DNA of 21,572 bases from Clostridia bacterium. Lineage in GTDB: Bacteria; Bacillota; Clostridia; Oscillospirales; CAG-272. Every line of letters begins with the position of its first letter. Within the stretch, counting starts at the first letter, position 1. Below the pieces are notes generated by a model. That model was not told where the DNA came from. It was given only the letters and a program-made list of their open reading frames with translations, and did no database searches. Positions 1 through 7,453 of this stretch are shown here, piece after piece. The DNA lies in the NCBI GenBank assembly GCA_900768535.1, contig CAAGDE010000097.1:1-21572 (forward strand), in the 5' to 3' direction. The position numbers and the translations under genes were made by a program.

Positions 1-433
1 AGCGGATTGCGGATGGATTTTTCGGTCTGCTTCGGCTCAAAGTCGATGTAGTTGGTCACAATCGGCTGTGTGATCTCGCCCTTACCCCAACCGTTTCCGG
101 TATTCTGCCGCACGGAAACCACTGCCGCGCCGACCTGATTGTTATTGCCGTCGGTCGGGGAAAGCGCGTTGTCATTGTTGAGAATCAGCGAGAAAACCGC
201 CAGTTCGGTAAAGGTCAGATCCATTTCCAGAAGGTAGGTCTTTGCACCCGCCAGCTTCGCGGCATCCACCAAAGTAAGATAGTAATCGGGGTTGGTGTGC
301 CACGGATGCTTGGAGATTAAAAGCGCTCCGTCCCTGACCTCATACTCCCATTTGTCCTTGCACTTGTCGGTCGGGGTGATTGTTTGCGTAATGCCCGCTT
401 CGGCGGGGGTCGTCACGCTGTCAAAATCCTGAC
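1..433 (-). repeat. Duplicated C-terminal module, copy 1 (in esterase gene)
   Basis: This stretch aligns without gaps to 1906-2338 at a constant offset of 1905 bases. I count about 22 differences by hand, so roughly 95% identity. The similarity stops sharply near 433, where the esterase-specific part begins. The copy continues past the left edge of the window. Confidence 0.95.
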
Positions 434-1664
434 TCCAGACGGCGGTCACCTTTGTCGGCAGGCGCGGGGTGTCATCCTCGCCCTCATTGTAGGTGCCCTT
501 TTCAATTGCGTCGAGCATTCCGCCCAGCAGCTCGGCGTATTCCTTGTGTTCCGCCTCGGTGGGATGGTTGCCGCCCGCCGCCTGATCCGCGATGTACACA
601 TAGTATTTCTCCGCCGCGCCGCCAAGTTCGCGCGTTACGCGCTTGATGGTGTCGTTGTACTCGGTTTTCATCATACCGCCAACCAGAACGATGCGGCAGT
701 CCGCGCCGTTCTTCTCACGCACCACGGCAATCAACTCCTTCAGCTTCGCCTCAAAGTCCGCCGCGGAGAGATTCTGAAACGCATCATTGGTCCCGACATT
801 GAGAATCGAATAGTCCGCCTTCCGCGCAAAGCCGTACTCGGCTTTCATCGAACGGTTGGGGCTTGCGTACTTATAGCCCGCCAAAATGCCCGGATTCCCG
901 ACCGTCAATCCCTGTCCCGAAAGCGCCATGACCGAAAGATCCGCGCCCATCGCCTCAGCGATCAGGTAGGGATACGCCATTGTCGCGTCCTGGTCGCTGT
1001 AAGCGCCCTTGTGGTCGCCGATCACGCCCCAACCGCAACAAATGCTGTCGCCGACGAATTCCAGAAGCAAATTCTTCGCCGCAGGCGCGGTTTCGGCTAC
1101 TGTTCCGTCAAAGGACACGCTCCTGAGCGTCGTGTTCGCCAGTGTGTAGCCCGTGACCTTGACCAGACGGACGGTATGCGTGCCTTCGGGCAGGTTCTTC
1201 AGGGTAATGGTCGCATCGCCCTTTTTCACCTCGTAGTACGCGCTCCCGCCGTTGAGGTAAGCCGCGCCGTCCACATACGCGCGGAAGAAACAGCCCTCCT
1301 TCCCTCCGCCCAGGTTGGTCGTTACGGAGAGGGAAAAGGTCATGTCGCCCTTTCCGGTTGCAACGAATTCCACGCCGGCGGCGCTCCAGTCGCAGACAAT
1401 GCCGTCCGCCGTTGCTTCCATGCGGGGATCCAGCTTCTTCACCCACGCACTGCTCTCATTTAGTGCAAAGACGGTTCTGTCATCGGGTGTTTCGGGAAGC
1501 TCCGGAGCGCCCGAATGCTCAGGGGTTTGGGATCCGGTTGCTTGTTGTGCCTCGGTTGTCGCCTGTTCGGAAGCATCCGGCTTCGGAGTCGGATCAACCG
1601 TAGTGCAGGACGCAAAGGACGCGGTCATGACAAGCGCCAGTAACATAGCCGCTACTCGTTTCAT
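1..1664 (-). CDS. Secreted SGNH/CE2-type esterase lipoprotein, 3' end cut by window
   Basis: At least 554 residues are visible; the C-terminus lies left of the window. The start is the ATG at 1664, preceded by AAGGAGG with 5 nt spacing. Residues 1-20 form a lipoprotein signal ending at Cys20, followed by a Thr/Glu/Pro-rich linker. Residues 65-190 look like the beta-sandwich that precedes the esterase in carbohydrate esterase family 2. The SGNH domain (about 198-390) has GDS with Ser207, GTND at 291-294 and the HPTEAEH block with catalytic His367. By family this would remove acetyl groups from glycans outside the cell. From about residue 410 a jelly-roll-like module begins that almost duplicates the C-terminus of the upstream gene; by analogy the protein should end about 223 nt beyond the edge. 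It is the last visible gene of the operon, 18 nt after its neighbour. The esterase fold is confident; the substrate is unknown. Confidence 0.85.
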   Translation of the reverse strand, partial: MKRVAAMLLALVMTASFASCTTVDPTPKPDASEQATTEAQQATGSQTPEHSGAPELPETPDDRTVFALNESSAWVKKLDPRMEATADGIVCDWSAAGVEFVATGKGDMTFSLSVTTNLGGGKEGCFFRAYVDGAAYLNGGSAYYEVKKGDATITLKNLPEGTHTVRLVKVTGYTLANTTLRSVSFDGTVAETAPAAKNLLLEFVGDSICCGWGVIGDHKGAYSDQDATMAYPYLIAEAMGADLSVMALSGQGLTVGNPGILAGYKYASPNRSMKAEYGFARKADYSILNVGTNDAFQNLSAADFEAKLKELIAVVREKNGADCRIVLVGGMMKTEYNDTIKRVTRELGGAAEKYYVYIADQAAGGNHPTEAEHKEYAELLGGMLDAIEKGTYNEGEDDTPRLPTKVTAVWSQDFDSVTTPAEAGITQTITPTDKCKDKWEYEVRDGALLISKHPWHTNPDYYLTLVDAAKLAGAKTYLLEMDLTFTELAVFSLILNNDNALSPTDGNNNQVGAAVVSVRQNTGNGWGKGEITQPIVTNYIDFEPKQTEKSIRNP

Positions 1665-1682
1665 AGGTGCCTCCTTATCGGT

Positions 1683-2867
1683 TCATTTGTTTTTGATGGT
1701 GAGAAGCTTCAGGTTATCGATGGTCATTGCGGTTTCCTGCGCCCAAAGAACAACCGCGCTGTTTGCGGTCACATTGAACGCCTTGTCAAAGGTATAACCT
1801 GAGGAATATTTTCCGTTGACAAAAACCGAAACCCGACAGCCCTCCTCAGTGCTCTCCACGAGGATTGAAAGACGGAAGGTGGTCTTTGCCGCGTCCGCAT
1901 CCAGGAGCGGATTGCGGATGGATTTTTCGGTCTGCTTCGGCTCAAAGTCGATGTAGTTGGTCACAATCGGCTGTGTGATCTCGCCCCTACCCCAACCGTT
2001 TCCGGTATTCTGCCGCACGGACACAACCGCCGCGCCGACCTGATTGTTATTGCTGTCGGTCGGGGAAAGCGCGTTGTCATTGTTGAGAATCAGAGAGAAA
2101 ACATGCAGCTCCGTAAAGGTCAGATCCATTTCCAGAAGGTAGGTCTTTGCACCCGCCAGCTTCGCGGCATCCACCAAGGTCAGATAGTAATCGGGGTTGG
2201 TGTGCCACGGATGCTTGGAGATTGAAAGCGCGCCGTCCCTGACCTCATACGCCCATTTGTCCTTGCACTTGTCGGTCGGGGTGATTGTTTGCGTAATGCC
2301 CGCTTCGGCGGGCGTTGCCGCGCTGTCAAAGTTCTGATTCAAAGCCACCTCGGCAAACACGCCGTTTTTGTCAACCGCCATCGTGACGGGCGAGGACACG
2401 ACCGTCTCTCCGTCCTTGAGGTAGGTGGCAACCGAGAAGGTCACGGTCAGGTTGGACGGGACGCCTCTGATGGTCGCGGCAAAGATGCCCTTGGCGTTTT
2501 CGTCTCCTGCAAGCTCTGCCGCAGTGACGCTCTTTTCCTCCCCGTCAACCGTTGCCTTCACCGATGAATACACGGTGTTGCCCTCCAGCCCGTCGTCTGC
2601 GTTGTAAAGAACGCTCTGGGTTTTGCCGTCCGACACAAAGGTCGCGCGGATTTCCATGCCGAGCGCCGTGCCGCGCAGGTCGGAAACGGTGGAAAGAAAG
2701 CGTACATCGTGCAGGGTGGCATCGCCTTGATTGACTGCCGTCTGCACCGAGCAAAGCGTTGGCGCCGCCAGGGTCACGGTACCGGTCTGTGCTTCCTCTG
2801 CGTGAGCCGTAACGGCAAACGACAGGAGCATTGCAAGGATCAACAAAATGGGGATAATTCGTTTCAT
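1683..2867 (-). CDS. Secreted two-domain protein: RF(L/V)-type domain plus jelly-roll-like module
   Basis: A 394-residue exported protein of no recognised family. The start is the ATG at 2867, with GGAGG about 9 nt upstream; a longer open frame to 2954 has no such site and would bury the signal peptide. Residues 1-23 form a signal peptide cleaved after AHA, with no lipobox and no LPxTG anchor. Residues about 35-165 match, by eye, the C-terminal domain of the GLUG-like protein at 11332-12843: a VRFLSTV strand, GMEI, TVYSSV, VTAAE and a late TYL(K)DG motif. Residues about 178-394 form a beta-rich module (NFDSA start, VFVNGKY, TIDNLKLL end) resembling concanavalin-like glycan-binding domains. 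This module is nearly identical to that of the downstream esterase. There is no catalytic motif, so a glycan-binding or surface-binding role is a guess. Confidence 0.85.
   Translation of the reverse strand: MKRIIPILLILAMLLSFAVTAHAEEAQTGTVTLAAPTLCSVQTAVNQGDATLHDVRFLSTVSDLRGTALGMEIRATFVSDGKTQSVLYNADDGLEGNTVYSSVKATVDGEEKSVTAAELAGDENAKGIFAATIRGVPSNLTVTFSVATYLKDGETVVSSPVTMAVDKNGVFAEVALNQNFDSAATPAEAGITQTITPTDKCKDKWAYEVRDGALSISKHPWHTNPDYYLTLVDAAKLAGAKTYLLEMDLTFTELHVFSLILNNDNALSPTDSNNNQVGAAVVSVRQNTGNGWGRGEITQPIVTNYIDFEPKQTEKSIRNPLLDADAAKTTFRLSILVESTEEGCRVSVFVNGKYSSGYTFDKAFNVTANSAVVLWAQETAMTIDNLKLLTIKNK
1906..2338 (-). repeat. Duplicated C-terminal module, copy 2
   Basis: This is the partner of 1-433, in the same orientation and reading frame. 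Several changes are silent or conservative (for example WAYEV against WEYEV, ELHVF against ELAVF). This indicates recent duplication or gene conversion with the coding frame kept. Confidence 0.95.
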
Positions 2868-2883
2868 CTTTTGATTCCTCCGT

Positions 2884-3804
2884 TTAAGAATTGATTTTGC
2901 ACCGCAGAACCGTTGGGCAGTGGTCGCTGACCGACAGCAGCCGCTCCTCGGCAATCATGCGGTATTCTTCCGCCCGGATGCGGGCGGTGGGATCTGAAAG
3001 AAACACATGGTCAATTGCATAGGGGTAATGGGGTGCCGGCATTTCGTCTCTCTCCTGCTTCTCCCCTTTTCCCGAGGACGGGTGACAGGATGCGCGGTCG
3101 TCACGTATCGCCGCAAGGTCGTGCGTATCGCGCCAACCCAACTCCGTCAGCCGTTTTGCACCGCCCACCGCAATGCCGGAATTGAAATCCCCGCAGAGCA
3201 GAACCGGGCAGGCATAAGTCTTTGACAGGGCGGTCAGCTTTTCATGAATGAAATCCGCCTCTTCGGTCTGGCACCACCGGCGCAGGCTCAGATGCGTGTT
3301 CGCCACCAACAGTCTGCCGCCGCAGGTCGTTCCGTTCAGCAGGACCCATGAGAGACTGCGAAACCGCGAACCGGGCTTTTCCGCCTCCGGGGCTTCTTCG
3401 GGGTATGCGTAGCGCGGGGATTCGTTGCAGGCATGGGCGGGATAGGCTTCGCGGCAGTCGTTTTTGGTGTCCACCGCCGAAAAACCGTTTGCCGTGAAGT
3501 CCCATCTTCCCGCCGCTTCCTCCCGCCATCTGTCGGGGCGGTACAGAATCGGATTCCAACTCCCGCCCGGCAGCTCGCCGTGCCCATTTGCCTCGGTATA
3601 CGCTTCCCCGAGCGTGGGCAGAAACGCGGTGTCATGCCGATAGTAGTAGTCGAACTCCTGCAGACAGATGAAGTCAGACGCGCACTCCGCGAGCCACGCG
3701 GCGGCGCGATGGGCGCGTGTTGCGGCGGTCTGATATACCGCCGTTCCCGGCATCCACGCGTTGAGCAGATTCCAGGATACGCAAAGGATGTCGGTTTCGG
3801 TCAT
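2884..3804 (-). CDS. EEP-fold (endonuclease/exonuclease/phosphatase) family protein, no signal peptide
   Basis: A 306-residue protein made almost entirely of the EEP fold used by DNase I, sphingomyelinases and inositol phosphatases. Expected residues are present: WN at 11-12, QE at 49-50, NTH at 169-171, GDFN at 205-208, IDH at 264-266 and SDH at 293-295. It should be a Mg-dependent phosphodiesterase or phosphatase; the substrate cannot be read. I chose the ATG at 3804 because it overlaps the stop of the short peptide gene (ATGA), which implies translational coupling. Longer frames would run through the peptide gene. It has no signal peptide, unlike its lipoprotein paralogue upstream, with which it shares FICLQEFD, WNPILYR, LLCGD(F/Y)NS and SDHCPTVL. 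The next gene starts 16 nt downstream. Confidence 0.88.
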   Translation of the reverse strand: MTETDILCVSWNLLNAWMPGTAVYQTAATRAHRAAAWLAECASDFICLQEFDYYYRHDTAFLPTLGEAYTEANGHGELPGGSWNPILYRPDRWREEAAGRWDFTANGFSAVDTKNDCREAYPAHACNESPRYAYPEEAPEAEKPGSRFRSLSWVLLNGTTCGGRLLVANTHLSLRRWCQTEEADFIHEKLTALSKTYACPVLLCGDFNSGIAVGGAKRLTELGWRDTHDLAAIRDDRASCHPSSGKGEKQERDEMPAPHYPYAIDHVFLSDPTARIRAEEYRMIAEERLLSVSDHCPTVLRCKINS

Positions 3805-3929
3805 CTGATCTTCCATACAGCCTCTTGATCCCGCGCATCGCCCTGCAAAAGCGTCAGCGAATCGGTCAGAATGTCCGGCTCGAACAGCTCGACGGATGCC
3901 ATCATGGGGGTTGTGTACAGCTTTTTCAT
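3801..3929 (-). CDS. Short MKKxYxxP-type peptide, copy 1 (42 aa)
   Basis: A 42-residue open frame starting at the ATG at 3929, with AAAGGAGAGG just upstream, so it is probably translated. It begins MKKLYTTPMM and has DILTDS at about 19-24. The same pattern (MKK, Tyr5, Pro8, then D-I/V-hydrophobic-S/T-x-S) occurs in the 48-residue peptide at 11172-11318. It has no cysteine, no transmembrane stretch and no classical signal peptide. It lies 33 nt after the EEP lipoprotein gene and its TGA overlaps the ATG of the next EEP gene. From memory, short open frames of this pattern are common but mostly unannotated in gut Clostridia; I know of no assigned function. It could be a modified-peptide precursor, a regulatory peptide or a coupling leader. 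No peptide-modifying enzyme is in the window. Confidence 0.72.
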   Translation of the reverse strand: MKKLYTTPMMASVELFEPDILTDSLTLLQGDARDQEAVWKIR

Positions 3930-3962
3930 AACTACCTCTCCTTTCTCGTTTTTTCGGGGTTC

Positions 3963-5690
3963 TCAGGTTTTGGTAAACGCAAGTACGGTCGGACAATGGT
4001 CGCTCATACTCAGAAGGCTCTCATCGGTCAGAACCAGATACACCTGCGGGCTGATCCCTCCGAGTGTGAGAATATGGTCAATGGCATCGCTCTCATAACG
4101 CCCGCCGGGGGCTTTTCCGAGCTCGTGCCAGGTTCCCGAATCGTTGCGGACTCTCGCGGTATCGTAGGTGTCCGCAAAGCCCTTTGCGCGCAGTTGCTCC
4201 AGAACGCCGTCCGCTTGCGTGCGGCGGGAGTTATAATCCCCGCAGAGCAGGGTCACACAGCCATCAAAGCGTGCGGCAACGCCCTGCATGGTATCCGAGA
4301 CTGCCGTCGCCTCCGCAGGATGCGTTCCGAGCGGCAGACTGGCATGGAAATTGCCGACCAGATACAGGCTTCCGTCCGAACGGTCGCGCAGAACCGCCCA
4401 GATCAGCTTGCGGAAGCTCGAAACGCCGTCCGCCGCACCCGGATAAGTCGAGGATTCCACCGCGCCTGCGGCTTCCGCCAGATCCAGCCACCCCGATTCC
4501 ACCACCGCGTAACGGTCCTTGCGATAGAGAATCGGATTCCAGATGTTGCTCTGCGCCACACCGTCCACCGTGACCTCGGCGTAAAGCTCCTTCGTCCGAT
4601 CCAGAAGCCCACCGGGCGCTTTGCGGTAGCTGACGTCGAATTCCTGCAGGCAGATAAAGTCCGGCAGGTAGGAAAGCAGCATCGCCGCCGCAATATCGTC
4701 GCGTGTCCCGGGCGTTGCGTTGTTCTGCCAGACATTCAACACGTTCAGCGTGATGATAATCCGGTCGCCGCTCCTCTCGGAGACTGTGACAAGACCGTCC
4801 ATCTCCAGTTTTTCGCCGCCCGTGACGTTGGCAAACCGATTCTCGAGATAGAGCCGCAGAAGCGTTTCGGACAGCCCGTCGCCGTATTCCAGACGGTATT
4901 CCGTTCCGCTCCGCGCAATTCTGTAACCGTTCAGTCCCTCGGTTTTGCGAATGACAATCAGTTTTTGCTTTTCATCGCCGGCGACGTCGGCTTTCGCCCG
5001 CATCAGCATCTCACCCGAGGTGCTCCGCACGGTTTCGATCAGCCGTGCGGCAAGATTCTTTTCGGTCTCGGTGCAGTCTACCAGATAATCCGAGACAGGC
5101 GCGCCGCCAATGGTCAGCGAACCGATCGGGTAGGATGCTTCATGTGAAAGAAGCAGGGCACTCCGCTTCAGGTAAAGGTTCCCCTCCCGCATTGCAAGCG
5201 CGTCAGTCATCTGCCCCGAAGCGATCCGCAGCATGGAATAGGTATATGCGGCAATCGTGATGCATCCCGTATCACCGACCACCCGAAAATCGTTATAACG
5301 CAGGCCCCGGAAGGCATCTTTGGCATACCCGGCAACGTTTCCGACTGCGATCACCCCGGTGATATCCTCCGGTATTCTGCGATCGCTCCAGACACGGAAC
5401 GTCACACCGCTCCTTTTCTCCCAATCCGCCGCAAGCAACCGCGCTGTTTTCGCATAATCCGCCGAGGATACACCGTCCGCCGGATCGGTCTGCCAATAGA
5501 CAAATGCATAAAGCGCCTGTCCGTTTTCGGTCAGTGCAAGCCATTCGTCCGCATCATCAGTCGGCGGTGCATCGGTTTCGGTGTCGGCGACGGTCTCGGT
5601 GCTGTCCGTTGACGGAATGTCCGGCGTTCCTCTGCGGCAGCCGCAGGAGCAAAGAAGCAGTGCAAACAAAATCAACAGCGCTCTTTTCAT
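3963..5690 (-). CDS. Lipoprotein with tandem GH20-N-like domains and C-terminal EEP hydrolase
   Basis: A 575-residue protein. The start at 5690 gives a short signal with a Cys-rich lipobox (LLLCSCGC, residues 11-18) and a Thr/Asp linker. Residues about 75-160 and 205-288 resemble the small alpha/beta domain found at the N-terminus of GH20 hexosaminidases: a helix, a strand with hydrophobic-G (VIAVGN, KLIVIRK), then a YRI-type strand pair. Residues 305-575 are an EEP domain with LNVLNVW, QE at 349-350, GDYN at 484-487, IDH at 537-539 and SDH at 563-565. It is probably anchored outside the membrane and may hydrolyse a phosphodiester or phosphomonoester on a glycan or lipid. The ATG follows the stop of the solute-binding protein gene by one base (TGAGATG) with no clear ribosome site, so reinitiation is likely. 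The EEP call is firm; the GH20-N-like call is by eye. Confidence 0.85.
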   Translation of the reverse strand: MKRALLILFALLLCSCGCRRGTPDIPSTDSTETVADTETDAPPTDDADEWLALTENGQALYAFVYWQTDPADGVSSADYAKTARLLAADWEKRSGVTFRVWSDRRIPEDITGVIAVGNVAGYAKDAFRGLRYNDFRVVGDTGCITIAAYTYSMLRIASGQMTDALAMREGNLYLKRSALLLSHEASYPIGSLTIGGAPVSDYLVDCTETEKNLAARLIETVRSTSGEMLMRAKADVAGDEKQKLIVIRKTEGLNGYRIARSGTEYRLEYGDGLSETLLRLYLENRFANVTGGEKLEMDGLVTVSERSGDRIIITLNVLNVWQNNATPGTRDDIAAAMLLSYLPDFICLQEFDVSYRKAPGGLLDRTKELYAEVTVDGVAQSNIWNPILYRKDRYAVVESGWLDLAEAAGAVESSTYPGAADGVSSFRKLIWAVLRDRSDGSLYLVGNFHASLPLGTHPAEATAVSDTMQGVAARFDGCVTLLCGDYNSRRTQADGVLEQLRAKGFADTYDTARVRNDSGTWHELGKAPGGRYESDAIDHILTLGGISPQVYLVLTDESLLSMSDHCPTVLAFTKT

Positions 5691-5691
5691 C

Positions 5692-7185
5692 TCAGTATCC
5701 GAACCGCGCGTTAATCCGGTCAATGACATTCTGCATGGCTGTGGTCTTTCCGTCCAATGCGGAATACCAGTCGTCCGATGCGGTTTTGTAAAGCCTTGTA
5801 CGGAACAGCGCCACAGGGGAATCCTCCCACTCAAACTCGTTGTGAAAAATCCGTCCCATATCATAGGTCTTGGAGGAAATGATCAGATCAAACATCTGCG
5901 CATTGATCGGATCGTCCTGCCCGCGGTATTTCAGCAGATCGTAAACCTTCGGCTGAACCGTACGGTATCCGCCGGAGGCAAGCGCTTCCATGATATAAGC
6001 AGCCCGTTCGGTGTTCTCGCAATAGGTTGTCATCGACCACATGGAGTACGGAAATCCGGATGTGGAATAATATTGCAGCTGATCGGTATCCGCCTTCGGA
6101 AACGGAAGGTACCCGTAACGATCGGAGATTTTATTTCGATTCTGCATCAGAACGGAAAAGCTTGTTCCGGCAAAGATCGCTCTCCCTTCGGCAAAAATAT
6201 CAAAGCTGTAGGCAGTCGGATAATAGTAATCGTCACTCTTGAAGCAGGCAATCAGATCGCGTGACAGGTCATAAATTTTGGAGCCTCGAAATTCCGGCGC
6301 AAGCACCAGCTTTCCTTCTTCGTCCGTAGAAAGATACTTCAGACCGTTTGATGCCAGGAACGCGTCTCCGACAACCGAATCCATACTGATGTATCCGAAG
6401 GTATCTCCGGCGTCTTTTCCGGTTATATCCGCATTGGTGTCCAGATATGCATTCCGACAGATCCGATAGAATTCCTCCATCGTCCAATCACCGTCCAGTG
6501 CCAGCTCCCGCGGATCCGTCAGCTCCTGATTGGCATCGATCTTTACCATATTCACACTCAGCACAAAGGTTTGCAGAATGCTGGTCGCAGAAATTGATCC
6601 GGACGCAAAATACAGTTTTCCGTTGATGGAGGATCCCGCCTGAAGAGAAGACGACCACCACGGTTTGGAAAAATCAAGGATGCCGTCATATTCGTTCAGA
6701 TCACGCAGGAACCCATCGGCAGAAAAGTTCGCCGCACATTGGCTGTAACAGGCAATCAGATCAAAGGTGTAGCCGGAACGCAGAGTATTCTCCACCCTTG
6801 AGATATACTCGGCACGGTCCGCATTGCCGCCATCGTAACTCAGGTCGAATTCCAGGTTGATCTTCAGCCGCTCCTGCACCAGATTATTCCGCGAAAAGGT
6901 CTGCTCCGCGATTTCGTCTCCCCCGGAGAAATCCACGCTGAAATCGTACAGCGCCTCGCTGTTCTTCCAGCCCATTACGCGCACGGTCTCCCCTCCGTAG
7001 TTCAGCCCGGACGGAATTGAATCCTTCAGGTATCCGTTTTCGTCATACAGATCCTCAGAGATACCCGTATCCGGCGGCGCAACGGTCCCTGACGGTTCCG
7101 GCGGAGTCGGTGTTTTCCCTCCGCAGCCAAACAGTGTAGCCACAACAAGAATCAGACCGGCAAACAAAACAACTGTTTTTTTCAT
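5692..7185 (-). CDS. Extracellular solute-binding lipoprotein (family 1), operon leader
   Basis: A 497-residue sugar-type ABC solute-binding protein. The ATG at 7185 has GGAGG 6 nt upstream; a TTG two codons earlier is less likely. The lipobox LFGC puts the lipidated residue at Cys21, followed by a Pro/Thr linker. The body shows the family pattern: GDEIAEQTFSRN near 89-100, a DLIACYSQ segment, PWWSSS, INGKLYFASG, GYLPFPKAD and a C-terminal WEDSPVALFR stretch. It should capture an oligosaccharide at the membrane surface. It leads the operon and has its own promoter (7216-7244). No permease or ATPase gene is in the window, so it must use a transporter encoded elsewhere or act only as a binding protein. 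It is a distant paralogue of the protein at 18374-19921. Confidence 0.92.
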   Translation of the reverse strand: MKKTVVLFAGLILVVATLFGCGGKTPTPPEPSGTVAPPDTGISEDLYDENGYLKDSIPSGLNYGGETVRVMGWKNSEALYDFSVDFSGGDEIAEQTFSRNNLVQERLKINLEFDLSYDGGNADRAEYISRVENTLRSGYTFDLIACYSQCAANFSADGFLRDLNEYDGILDFSKPWWSSSLQAGSSINGKLYFASGSISATSILQTFVLSVNMVKIDANQELTDPRELALDGDWTMEEFYRICRNAYLDTNADITGKDAGDTFGYISMDSVVGDAFLASNGLKYLSTDEEGKLVLAPEFRGSKIYDLSRDLIACFKSDDYYYPTAYSFDIFAEGRAIFAGTSFSVLMQNRNKISDRYGYLPFPKADTDQLQYYSTSGFPYSMWSMTTYCENTERAAYIMEALASGGYRTVQPKVYDLLKYRGQDDPINAQMFDLIISSKTYDMGRIFHNEFEWEDSPVALFRTRLYKTASDDWYSALDGKTTAMQNVIDRINARFGY

Positions 7186-7215
7186 AAGCAACCTCCTATC
7201 AGTGATTACAGTCCT

Positions 7216-7244
7216 ATTCTATCATATTCGCTCCCAATATGCAA
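7216..7244 (-). promoter_or_regulatory. Promoter of the solute-binding protein operon
   Basis: On the minus strand, TTGCAT (7239-7244) lies 17 bp before TAGAAT (7216-7221), giving a 5'UTR of about 25 nt. An ATCGTATAT box on the same strand lies about 22 bp upstream of the -35 element, where an activator would sit. Confidence 0.65.
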
Positions 7245-7264
7245 TCGACAGACTTTAGCATTTA

Positions 7265-7280
7265 GATATACGATTTTTAT
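7265..7280 (-). promoter_or_regulatory. Putative AraC operator box upstream of the SBP operon
   Basis: Read on the minus strand this is ATAAAAATCGTATATC, an exact 16-base match to 8377-8392 on the plus strand in front of the GH31 gene. Sharing between two promoters flanking the same AraC gene suggests a binding site for that regulator. I see no second box 21 bp away at this promoter. Confidence 0.6.
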
Positions 7281-7326
7281 TTTTTGCCGTCAAAAACCGC
7301 CTGTTTTATAAACAAAAAAATATTTA

Positions 7327-7361
7327 CCAAATTTGGCAAGGTCAAATCGTACAATTTGACC
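7327..7361. promoter_or_regulatory. Palindromes in the divergent control region
   Basis: CCAAATTTGG (7327-7336) is a perfect 10-bp palindrome. Just beyond it, GGTCAAAT (7340-7347) and ATTTGACC (7354-7361) form a perfect 8-bp inverted repeat around CGTACA. They lie between the divergent SBP operon and AraC gene and could bind a dimeric repressor, a different class of site from the ATCGTATAT boxes. Confidence 0.5.
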
Positions 7362-7387
7362 AAATGCATTTTTTCTTCCGCTTCCCC

Positions 7388-7416
7388 TTGCAAAACGGTC
7401 ATCTTTTTGGTATAAT
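7388..7416 (+). promoter_or_regulatory. Promoter of AraC regulator 1
   Basis: TTGCAA (7388-7393) and TATAAT (7411-7416) are separated by 17 bp. The gene starts 37 nt after the -10 element, with a purine-rich ribosome site (AGAGGGGGG) before the ATG. Confidence 0.75.
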
Positions 7417-7453
7417 CAATACAGATCAACATTTGATAGCAGAGGGGGGCAAC

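Noticed and set aside
3825..5147. A 440-codon plus-strand frame opposite the EEP lipoprotein and peptide 1
   Set aside because: It is antisense to genes with clear EEP motifs and lipoprotein signals, has no ribosome site and resembles no family.
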